Shown: positions 7,701 to 13,794 of the stretch, one piece after another
Layout of the letters: every line of letters begins with the position of its first letter
How positions within the stretch are numbered: the first letter of the stretch is position 1
From: Ignavibacteriales bacterium UBA6490
GTDB taxonomy: Bacteria; Bacteroidota; Ignavibacteria; Ignavibacteriales; Ignavibacteriaceae
Assembly (NCBI GenBank): GCA_002435365.1
Contig: DJMM01000106.1
Coordinates: 1 to 17,395, forward strand
Reading direction: 5' to 3'
Length of the DNA stretch: 17,395 nt
Made by a program: the position numbers and the translations under genes
Notes under the pieces: generated by a model
What the model saw: only the letters and a program-made list of their open reading frames with translations
Told to the model about the DNA's origin: nothing
Databases searched by the model: none

Positions 7701-9854
7701 CTGCCCGAATAAACTATCTACCGCGACGGAGGGAATTTCCACAGAATATCTGTCCCGATATTCATCATCGCCAGACCAATATATTTCTTTTTCTCCTTCC
7801 GGAGTTTTTTTGATTTGCTTAAGTATAGAAGTTCTGCTTTTGGTCAGAAGTTTATCGAATGGTAATACCCTCCACTTAATGAATAAATCAGTCCAGTTTT
7901 CTGTTACTTTCTTTTTCGCTTCCGGGCTTAAATTCAAGGAACCGATGATCCAGTCCAGATCCATCAGATAGGGGACGAGACAGAAAAGATATTCCGCTCT
8001 TTCACTGAGCTGGCTTAAATCAAGCGCCCTTTCTTTATCATACCTTGCATGAATCTGGGTGCCGTTCATTTGAACATCAAATTCCAGCCTTTGAAATAAA
8101 TATCTGATGCTCTCAAGATTTAAATTTGGATGATCTGCAATCTCGTAATTACTTACACCAAAATACTGAAGATCTATCATTCCTCCCTGCAAAGGGGGGG
8201 AAAAATCAATCCGTATAAATACGGGATGATTCCGGAACCAGACAAAATAATGAACCTCATTCCCGTAGCAGAAAATATTTATTGAAGGAAAATTGGACAT
8301 TCCCGAAAGCAGTTGTCTTTCCAGTCCATCAATAACTATTCTGACAGAGTAAGGAATGATTTCAGTTTCATTATTCTCATTCTGTACCGGTTCAAAATCC
8401 GCATAATTTATTTTACTGACAGCATTCAATATTTTTGAATCTGATGCAATTAACAGACTTATGGTCTTATTGGGAGACTCAGTCTGATCAACCAGGTTAA
8501 ATCCTAACTGGAGACCTTTTTGATGCAAATATCTCTTCAAGCCATGTATGGTATGCACCTCGGCCATGGAATGCGGATCTTCAAACATCTGAACCAAACG
8601 AACAGTGTCTGCTGAAATTTGCTCGCTCTGTGGGATGTTATTTAGCTCAGCTAATACTTTATTTTTTATTTGAGGATAAATTTCCGATAAAATTGAGCAC
8701 TCATCTGAATATGACTTAAAAAGTGCAATAAAATCGCAAACTATGTTATCCATCTGAGTGAAGATTGTTCTTATCTTATTCGGAGTTAGAGGGGCTACAT
8801 CAATGATATCACCCAGCAGTTTTGCATGTGCAAGATTGTAAGATCGAAACAGTGATACTGTTTTGCTCTTATTCGTATCGTGGTTTTCTTCAAGCGGTAA
8901 TCCGCCGTAAGCTGTAAAGAAATAAAATTCTGAGACTTTCCTCGTTTTTACGGCCTTCTCAAAAATAGTGGCCTCGCTATTCTGGACAAATAACGGCAAT
9001 GATCCATTAATACTGAATCCGGTGTAACGTTTTACTGATATACCATAATTAACACGACTCCAGCCCAGTTCGGCAACAGCTTTCTGCAGCAAATCTTTTC
9101 CGCAAACTGACTCACATTTTTTTAAATAATCGCCAACATCAGCTGATTTATTGAATACCGGAGTAAGATAGAGAAGTTCAGTATATGTGAGACGTGTATA
9201 ATTAAAATATTCTGATAGGAAATCCTTGCTGCATTTACCCAGCAATTTTTTAATTATATAATCATCCGGAGGCAATCCATGAGAATCCAGCAGCCTGGCC
9301 GAAAAAATTTGTAAATTTTTATCTTTATACCCGAGATAAACCTGTAATACTATATTCTCACCGGATACCGACTGCTGCAGACTGAATATTTCTGCAATTT
9401 TTCTGATCGAATTTTGACTCCCGATGGCAGTTTTTTCTTTAGATAAAAGTTGATAAAAAAAGTCCAAACACTTATAATCCGCTCTAATTTTTCCTGCTGA
9501 TACTATTTCATTAATAAAATCGAGAGACATCAGGAACAGATTTTCTTTCTTTGAAGATAGTAGTGCAGCCAGAAGCACCCATGGATCCTTAACCCTTTCG
9601 ACGATAATTTTGCAGACCGGAAAAAGTAGATCAACGATTTGCTCGGTGCCATTTTCCAAGTATGGCATCAATCCTATTGTTAGGTCTGAGGTGATATCAC
9701 CTGATGAGGCAGACAAATAACTTTTGAGATGATTGACTGAATTTTGTATTTGGATTAATTCCTGAGGTGTGTTGTTTAATTCGTATATCAGTTCGTTAAG
9801 GTACAAGTCCAGCGTCGAAGTTTCATCAGATACGTCATTTATATTTTGATTCAT
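4791..9854 (-). CDS. Large PEP-synthase/dikinase-like phosphotransfer protein (phosphohistidine domain before ATP-binding domain)
   Basis: This 1687-residue protein has no signal peptide. Residues 1 to about 925 match no family I recognise; they look soluble and mixed alpha/beta, with a histidine-rich patch near 430-445 (HTIHGLKRYLHQ). About 931-1072 is a PEP-utilising swivel domain opening with GLRASPGRAVGRV and carrying GGILSHAGLIAT, with the phospho-acceptor His at residue 991. About 1075-1325 is mostly helical linker. About 1330-1660 is a pyruvate/phosphate-dikinase-type ATP-binding domain: IGCKAANLSDL (Lys1338), VPPWFVIT, ALRSSSCEEDAE (Arg1453), AGLGLGEGVVSG, DIEFGF and QVRP. The PEP-binding TIM barrel of PEP synthase is absent, and the order His-then-ATP is reversed from PEP synthase and matches plant glucan water dikinase. 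Inference: it autophosphorylates from ATP and passes phosphate to an acceptor bound by the N-terminal region. No clear Shine-Dalgarno precedes the ATG. The acceptor is unknown. Confidence 0.85.
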   Translation of the reverse strand: MNQNINDVSDETSTLDLYLNELIYELNNTPQELIQIQNSVNHLKSYLSASSGDITSDLTIGLMPYLENGTEQIVDLLFPVCKIIVERVKDPWVLLAALLSSKKENLFLMSLDFINEIVSAGKIRADYKCLDFFYQLLSKEKTAIGSQNSIRKIAEIFSLQQSVSGENIVLQVYLGYKDKNLQIFSARLLDSHGLPPDDYIIKKLLGKCSKDFLSEYFNYTRLTYTELLYLTPVFNKSADVGDYLKKCESVCGKDLLQKAVAELGWSRVNYGISVKRYTGFSINGSLPLFVQNSEATIFEKAVKTRKVSEFYFFTAYGGLPLEENHDTNKSKTVSLFRSYNLAHAKLLGDIIDVAPLTPNKIRTIFTQMDNIVCDFIALFKSYSDECSILSEIYPQIKNKVLAELNNIPQSEQISADTVRLVQMFEDPHSMAEVHTIHGLKRYLHQKGLQLGFNLVDQTESPNKTISLLIASDSKILNAVSKINYADFEPVQNENNETEIIPYSVRIVIDGLERQLLSGMSNFPSINIFCYGNEVHYFVWFRNHPVFIRIDFSPPLQGGMIDLQYFGVSNYEIADHPNLNLESIRYLFQRLEFDVQMNGTQIHARYDKERALDLSQLSERAEYLFCLVPYLMDLDWIIGSLNLSPEAKKKVTENWTDLFIKWRVLPFDKLLTKSRTSILKQIKKTPEGEKEIYWSGDDEYRDRYSVEIPSVAVDSLFGQVQKLGLNILAYPSATLNNFGQNYIEKRLLIPLRTALSRDAVVLTEYGFERAPENIFRQIHESEWFAELINKNGELFRESIILAKIIMPLERSLKFQKTGTLENFVVQCSILSLIGRSLKFYILRDRNSIIRMAFYTFENYLYQKRRNLSEDWRANACHSPAGLIPILRKNNYTISDPSQPAQFINEEIRSIKDELLLKAEPVPQLGSEGEQIANGLRASPGRAVGRVLIGTKGRLPEEFDDHIFVAPSVSPDDNTILFHASGVVATGGGILSHAGLIATQFNKPALIVSGKWQRGSDLSESLLFNTPDYQVESKIVNGFNISLFHNLREREHILREGDLVILNADEGKLHVLGQHTDTIALYEELKLLGTINENILYTADVNKLLILRGKKLHTIYQINKLFQRISSPALVLFIVQEILSGKSVEGNRSSAEERSHLLDLLLGNRKIRRLAEKFVVQAAEEFEFRFNDICKKAKKIISSAQYPFEVVIPRLEALEMLEIIRAASSLNTLHLEKIKISGNRIKEIDDLSLNRLEYLNDLLTAKVNDYAGRREMRELLRHVLRQLTRTNLLLGKKKIHFSKNNMDQEKFDSDDKYNFSNLADRITIKPGEGGLELIPLIGCKAANLSDLELVAGNGLVPPWFVITDKAFQIALGSSPSEDVFINGNNSGDENILYKVINRIIARTDINNKEKSLVIRNIWDRLQMPKEIRNSIITAFREIRRNLPDASDRELYFALRSSSCEEDAEISARAGEFETYLFISGEEPLIDYTKKTWSGLWTERAIHNRSVFKDLNYKTSGGVIVQQMVWSRVSGVLQTINVAKGSLKEIVINAGLGLGEGVVSGTVAADQIIVSKEGNLQKGPLRFNYITADKTEQVVFNKKAGYGTVRTSTLYHQRFRPALEYVELCELVSTASRLEEAYGYPIDIEFGFEGTKLWILQVRPVATFLPAFKKTIEKYPLIKRKKRNLQEKIK
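4803..4807 (-). promoter_or_regulatory. Ribosome binding site of the MaeB-like gene
   Basis: On the minus strand this is AGGAG, eight bases before the ATG at 4794 and inside the end of the upstream dikinase-like gene. It decides the start at 4794 over the in-frame ATG eight codons later (4770), which has no comparable site. Together with the ATGA overlap it points to translational coupling. Confidence 0.7.
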
Positions 9855-10055
9855 GACATAATTCAGAAAAGGACCTTAATCCAGTAAATAAGCTAAAATA
9901 AATAATTACTTAACAGTCATAATTATTTTATGTATGAAATTTAATTTAATAAAAGGGTTAAATCAACATATTTGGAGTTTAATACAGACAGCATTTTATG
10001 ATGAAATTTAAGTCTCCTCAAAATTTCTTTGATAAATGCTTTAATTCGATCTTTA

Positions 10056-10268
10056 GGTTGCCATATTATTGCTGATTATTGTCCTGGCGATTCCCGGAAT
10101 TCTACTTCCTTCAAGATTGTCCCGGCTGACTTAGTCCGGTACATTTTTATATGCATTTTCAAGTTCTGCATACTTAGTTTGTAAGAATGAACATTGAAGA
10201 TTCTCCTTCTTTAATAGTAATCTTTTATAGTGGTTATTTATTTTTTTATAAATTTGTATAATAAACAT
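10056..10268 (-). pseudogene. Possible decayed short ORF
   Basis: On the minus strand an ATG at 10268 opens 45 codons ending at TAA (10131-10133), with the C-terminal text YAELENAYKNVPD. Directly after that stop the same frame stays open for 25 more codons (DNLEGSRIPGIARTIISNN) to the TAA at 10053-10055. The amino-acid makeup of both parts looks protein-like and the area is richer in GC than its surroundings. I recognise no family, there is no ribosome-binding site, and the opposite strand is also open for a stretch here. It may be a relic of a lost gene or chance. Confidence 0.2.
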
Positions 10269-10277
10269 TAAATCAGT

Positions 10278-10283
10278 AGAGGA
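10278..10283 (+). promoter_or_regulatory. Ribosome binding site of the CMD-family gene
   Basis: AGAGGA lies seven bases before the ATG at 10291, one of the few clear Shine-Dalgarno sites in the window. It supports that start. Confidence 0.6.
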
Positions 10284-10290
10284 AAGCAGA

Positions 10291-10599
10291 ATGGAACTTC
10301 CTAAACATTATAAGAAATTCTTTGATGAATACCCGGAAATAGCTCATAAATATGAGGAACTCGGATCAACTATCCATAATTCCGGTCCCCTTGATAAAAA
10401 AACCCGTGAACTTGTGAAGCTGGGTATTTCTGCCGGAGCAAGATCAGAGGGCGCAGTTCATTCAGCTGCCAGAAAAGCCATAGCCGCAGGAGCCTCAAAC
10501 CATGAACTTAAACAGGTGATATTTCTCTCCATGACTACAATTGGTTTTCCCTCGATGATGGCAGCGTTAAGCTGGCTTGAGGATATCACCGGAGAATAA
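10291..10599 (+). CDS. Carboxymuconolactone decarboxylase (CMD/AhpD-fold) family protein
   Basis: This 102-residue protein covers one CMD domain with almost nothing extra. Typical family features are PLDKKTRELVKLGISAGA, then EGAVHSAARKAIAAGAS and FLSMTTIGFPSMMAALSW. The redox Cys-x-x-Cys pair of AhpD-type peroxidase partners is missing; the conserved Glu and His (EGAVH) remain, as in the non-thiol subgroup. Members form small helical oligomers and many have no known substrate, so the reaction is not assigned. It is the first gene of a three-gene plus-strand unit, and its stop overlaps the next start as TAATG. The context with a molybdenum cofactor enzyme suggests a part in an anaerobic metabolic operon, but that link is only positional. 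Confidence 0.88.
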   Translation: MELPKHYKKFFDEYPEIAHKYEELGSTIHNSGPLDKKTRELVKLGISAGARSEGAVHSAARKAIAAGASNHELKQVIFLSMTTIGFPSMMAALSWLEDITGE

Positions 10600-11669
10600 T
10601 GCGTTTGACCATCGTTCCGGTATTAATAAATGAAACTGCTCCCCGCTTACTGAAGATCCGGAGGATTACCGCTCTCTGGGGATTCAGTGAAGCTGCTTTC
10701 GGAGGCGTACTGCACGCGCTGAACCTGCCCTTCAGAGGATTATTTATCAGCGGTGCAGCTGTAATTTTTATTTCGCTGATTGCCTATAATTCTACTAATA
10801 AAAATCAGATAATAAAAGCAGCGGTAACTGTTATTCTTATTAAAGCCCTGGTCAGCCCGCATTCTCCCGCAACAGCATATCTTGCCGTTTTTATGCAAGG
10901 CCTGATGGGATACATTTTGTTTTATTATAAAAGATTTTTTAAAATATCCGCACTTTTGCTTGGCCTCTCCGCAGGATTCTTCTCGGCTTTTCAAAAACTT
11001 CTTGTACTTACCATTCTTTACGGCAACACCTTGTGGGAATCAATCGATATATTTATAAATTTTATGGTTTCCCAATTCACCATGACCAAAATTTCAGAAT
11101 ACCGGTACAGCTATTTGCTGATAGCTGTTTATGCAGCAGTTCACACTACAGGGGGAATTGTATCCGGATTGCTGGCTGGCCGAATTCCTGATAAAATTAA
11201 TAAGATGAATGTTTCAATAAAACAGGATCTTAAGCTGGAAGATAACCAGCTGTTAAACCCGCAGAAAAAAGCCAAACGGAAATGGTGGAGAAGAGCCTCG
11301 AGTATCCTTATAATGCTTTTAAGCTCATTTCTTGTGATTCTATCATATATCACCCCTTATATCGGTAGGGATACTGCAGCTGATGTTATTATAATGGTTG
11401 CTAGAAGCTTCCTCGTGATGTTTATATGGTACTCATTTTTATCCCCCCTTGTCCTTAAATTACTAAACAAAATATTAAAGAAACGACAACATCAATATTC
11501 TGCCGAACTTTCAGAAATGATTGGGCTTTTCCCGCAGTTCAGAAGTATAATATCATACATCTGGTTAAAAACCTCCTCTTTAAAAGGAGTAAAAAGAATA
11601 ATTGATTTTCTAAAGTATTCTTTCATCATTCTGCTTAATTATGAAGAAGATTTACCTCCTGACCGGTGA
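10599..11669 (+). CDS. Multipass membrane protein of unknown function
   Basis: The 356 residues include about eight or more hydrophobic segments. The N-terminal half (about 20-210) is a compact run of helices with small-residue and proline-containing loops (GFSEAAFGGVLHALNLPF, VKALVSPHSPATAYLA-like). A lysine-rich cytoplasmic loop follows (about 205-235, ending KKAKRKWWRR), then a second hydrophobic block (about 238-300). The last 50 residues are amphipathic. The first block is reminiscent of substrate-binding S components of ECF transporters, but I cannot place it in a family. Translation is probably coupled to the CMD gene: TAATG overlap, with GGAG at 10591-10594. The 3' end overlaps the NTPase-MobA gene by 29 bases. 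Inference from position: it may serve molybdenum or cofactor metabolism, perhaps transport. Confidence 0.75.
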   Translation: MRLTIVPVLINETAPRLLKIRRITALWGFSEAAFGGVLHALNLPFRGLFISGAAVIFISLIAYNSTNKNQIIKAAVTVILIKALVSPHSPATAYLAVFMQGLMGYILFYYKRFFKISALLLGLSAGFFSAFQKLLVLTILYGNTLWESIDIFINFMVSQFTMTKISEYRYSYLLIAVYAAVHTTGGIVSGLLAGRIPDKINKMNVSIKQDLKLEDNQLLNPQKKAKRKWWRRASSILIMLLSSFLVILSYITPYIGRDTAADVIIMVARSFLVMFIWYSFLSPLVLKLLNKILKKRQHQYSAELSEMIGLFPQFRSIISYIWLKTSSLKGVKRIIDFLKYSFIILLNYEEDLPPDR

Positions 11670-12714
11670 GATAGAAAGCGGAAAGACATCAAGTGTGCAG
11701 AAATGGATTGACCAGAATATCCCATATTTCAGCTTTGCGGGAATATTAGCTCCCGTGATTAACAATGAAAGATATTTTAAGGACCTCTCCTCAGGTAAAA
11801 TTTTCTCCATGCACACCACCGATGAAATGGATAAAGTCAATATCGGCAGATTCACATTTTCGCAAAATGCATTTAATGAGGCAAAAAAAGTTCTTAAATC
11901 TGCAAGGGCTGACTGGATCATTGTTGATGAGTTCGGACCGCTAGAATTAAGAAATCAGGGCCTTAACCCGGTTATTACCGAACTTCTGGCCTCACCCCTT
12001 GAATCAAATCTGCTTATTATTCTCAGAGAAAAACTGCTAAAAGATTTTCTTGATCAATACTCTTTAAGAGAATCTGATTTTGAGCTTTTCAGATTCCAAA
12101 GATTAGATACCTCGGCTGCAATTCTGGCCGGTGGCAAAAGCAGTAGAATGGGTTTTGATAAAGCTCTTGCGGACTTCGGCGGAGTACCCTTAATTAATAT
12201 CCTTATCAAAGAATTAAAAAAAACATTTATTGATATAAAAATAATCGCAAATGAAAAAGAGAAATTCAGCAACTCCGGAATTTCAGTAAGCAGTGACAAG
12301 ATAATCGGCTTTGGTCCTCTTTCAGGTATCCATTCAGCTCTGACCGGTTCAGGAACAGAAAAAAATCTGATCCTTTCCTGTGATATGCCATTCCTGTCAT
12401 CATCACTGTTTGCTTTCCTTTCCGATGCAGCATTCAGTTCCACTGTTCTGATGATGAAATATGAGGGACATATTCAGCCGTTTCCAGGAATTTATTCGAA
12501 GAAAATAATTCCGCTGCTCGAAAACTATATGGCGGATAGAAAGGCCGGCAATAAACAAATCCATGATATCATTTCAGAATTTGATAATGCAGACCTGATC
12601 GATTTTTCAAAAACAGGATTCTCGCCACAATTATTTTATAATATGAATACCTATGATGATTATCTGAAAGCGGTTGGAATTTATAAAAGCAGACTGAATA
12701 AAACTTCAAACTGA
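11641..12714 (+). CDS. mobA: P-loop NTPase (THEP1-like) fused to MobA-type molybdenum cofactor guanylyltransferase
   Basis: This is a 357-residue two-domain fusion. Residues 1 to about 155 form a small P-loop NTPase with a Walker A motif TGEIESGKTS at 8-17 and a Walker B WIIVDEFGPLELRN starting near 92; this resembles THEP1/DUF2478-type nucleoside triphosphatases. Residues about 158-357 are a MobA-like nucleotidyltransferase: AAILAGGKSSRMGFDKAL (159-176), GFGPLSGIHSAL (223-234) and SCDMPF with the metal-binding Asp248. MobA transfers GMP from GTP to molybdopterin, giving the guanine dinucleotide cofactor of the DMSO-reductase family. The NTPase domain may replace the GTP-binding adaptor MobB (inference). 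The ATG at 11641 is fixed by the P-loop beginning nine residues later; no Shine-Dalgarno is visible and the start overlaps the membrane gene. A likely client, a molybdopterin oxidoreductase, is encoded at the right edge. Confidence 0.88.
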   Translation: MKKIYLLTGEIESGKTSSVQKWIDQNIPYFSFAGILAPVINNERYFKDLSSGKIFSMHTTDEMDKVNIGRFTFSQNAFNEAKKVLKSARADWIIVDEFGPLELRNQGLNPVITELLASPLESNLLIILREKLLKDFLDQYSLRESDFELFRFQRLDTSAAILAGGKSSRMGFDKALADFGGVPLINILIKELKKTFIDIKIIANEKEKFSNSGISVSSDKIIGFGPLSGIHSALTGSGTEKNLILSCDMPFLSSSLFAFLSDAAFSSTVLMMKYEGHIQPFPGIYSKKIIPLLENYMADRKAGNKQIHDIISEFDNADLIDFSKTGFSPQLFYNMNTYDDYLKAVGIYKSRLNKTSN

Positions 12715-12719
12715 AAAAA

Positions 12720-12742
12720 AAAGCTGCCCGGCAGGCAGCTTT
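12720..12742 (-). terminator. Hairpin terminator between convergent genes
   Basis: A perfect nine-base-pair stem (AAAGCTGCC with GGCAGCTTT) closes a five-base loop (CGGCA). On the minus strand the stem runs straight into a T tract, complementary to the A run at 12714-12722, so it fits a Rho-independent terminator for the korAB transcript. On the plus strand only three T follow, so it may also end the mobA transcript, less efficiently. It sits in the 51-base gap between the two convergent stop codons. Confidence 0.8.
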
Positions 12743-12765
12743 AAAATTGATACTCTGATTTTTAT

Positions 12766-13794
12766 TTATTGAACTTCCCAGGTGTTTCCACCGAATAATA
12801 CTTTTTCAAGATTGCCTTCACCTTTTTTGGCTTTGACATTGTTTATCTGAACTTCAATCCCCTCATCATAAGTTGGTTTAAGTATCTGGCGAAACACGCC
12901 CATCGGTGTCGGAAAGCCAGGACTATCAGTCATATGTGCAAGCATCATTGAAAGAACGGGACTGGTTTCAAATTCATTATGCACAAGCAAATCATTTGCA
13001 GAGTATTTGCCGTTGGATATATCCACCACAACAGGTGAATAGCCTTCCAGCCTGATTCCTTTGTCATGGTTTTTGCCGAAAATCATGGGCTGTCCGTGTT
13101 CAAGAATAAGAACATTATCATCCCGCGTTGCTTTATCGGATATAGCATCGAATGCGCCATCGTTATAAATTACACAGTTCTGAAATATTTCTATGAATGC
13201 CAGTCCTTTATGCTCGGCTGCTCTTTTCAAAACTACCTGCATGTGTTTAGGATTTGAATCGATCGTTCTTGCAACGAAAGTTGATTCAGAGCCCAGCGCC
13301 AACGAAACCGGATTAAAAGGATAATCAACACTTCCGAAGGGTGTTGTTTTTGTAACTTTACCCTGTTCGCTGGTCGGAGAATACTGCCCTTTGGTCAATC
13401 CGTATATTTTGTTATTGAAAAGCAGTACCTTCAGATCAACATTTTTCCTGCAGGCATGGATAAAATGATTTCCGCCGATTGACAGAAGATCTCCGTCACC
13501 GGTAGCAACCCATACTGAAAGTTCGGGACGAGCAACCTTAACTCCGGTAGCTATTGCAGGAGCCCTGCCGTGAATACCATGAAAACCGTAAGTATTCATA
13601 TAATATGGAAAACGCGATGAACATCCGATACCGGAAATCCATACAATATTTTCCTTTTTAATACCAACCATATCCGGAAATGATCTCTGAACCTGTGCAA
13701 GTATTGAATAATCACCGCAGCCGGGACACCATCTTACATCCTGGTCACTCGAAAAATCTTTAGCCGTTAATTTTACATCACCATTGTTACTCAT
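12766..13794 (-). CDS. korB: 2-oxoacid:ferredoxin oxidoreductase beta subunit (KorB)
   Basis: This subunit binds thiamine diphosphate and an Fe-S cluster and, with KorA, interconverts 2-oxoglutarate (or a related 2-oxoacid) plus CoA with the acyl-CoA, CO2 and reduced ferredoxin. Counting from the chosen start the protein has 342 residues. RWCPGCGDYS gives Cys23 and Cys26, GIGCSSR gives Cys58, and a later Cys lies in FQNCVIYNDG; these are the usual cluster ligands. GDGDLLSIGGNHF (from 99) with NNKIYGLTKGQ is the thiamine diphosphate/magnesium motif. The frame is open to an upstream ATG at 13830, but the start at 13794 is preferred: it has GGAGG five bases ahead, matches the family N-terminus and gives an 8-base overlap with korA. 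The hairpin at 12720-12742 follows it. The substrate could be pyruvate or another oxoacid, but KorB is the closest pattern. Confidence 0.93.
   Translation of the reverse strand: MSNNGDVKLTAKDFSSDQDVRWCPGCGDYSILAQVQRSFPDMVGIKKENIVWISGIGCSSRFPYYMNTYGFHGIHGRAPAIATGVKVARPELSVWVATGDGDLLSIGGNHFIHACRKNVDLKVLLFNNKIYGLTKGQYSPTSEQGKVTKTTPFGSVDYPFNPVSLALGSESTFVARTIDSNPKHMQVVLKRAAEHKGLAFIEIFQNCVIYNDGAFDAISDKATRDDNVLILEHGQPMIFGKNHDKGIRLEGYSPVVVDISNGKYSANDLLVHNEFETSPVLSMMLAHMTDSPGFPTPMGVFRQILKPTYDEGIEVQINNVKAKKGEGNLEKVLFGGNTWEVQ

Larger units (their letters stand above)
9855..10290. other. Divergent intergenic region
   Basis: These 436 bases separate the minus-strand dikinase-like gene from the plus-strand CMD gene, so they should hold two divergent promoters. 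The flanks are very AT-rich; about 10070-10145 is richer in GC. A TATAAT at 10257-10262 sits 28 bases before the CMD start, without a convincing -35 box. On the minus strand TTGATT, 17 bases, then TAAATT occurs near 9960 and is a weak candidate for the dikinase-like gene. The centre contains a possible gene remnant, listed separately. I see no RNA gene or strong hairpin. Confidence 0.5.

Noticed and set aside
4791..9854. Calling this gene phosphoenolpyruvate synthase
   Set aside because: The PEP/pyruvate-binding TIM barrel is missing and the histidine domain precedes the ATP-binding domain, so PEP synthesis is not supported.
10040..10180. Plus-strand reading with a GCHIIADYC stretch, faintly like the start of S-adenosylmethionine decarboxylase
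   Set aside because: It is short, has no start or ribosome-binding site, and the resemblance ends after a few residues. No SpeD cleavage-site motif follows.
12054..12443. Minus-strand open frame of 129 codons opposite the MobA domain
   Set aside because: It is antisense to a region with clear MobA motifs on the plus strand and has no own signals.
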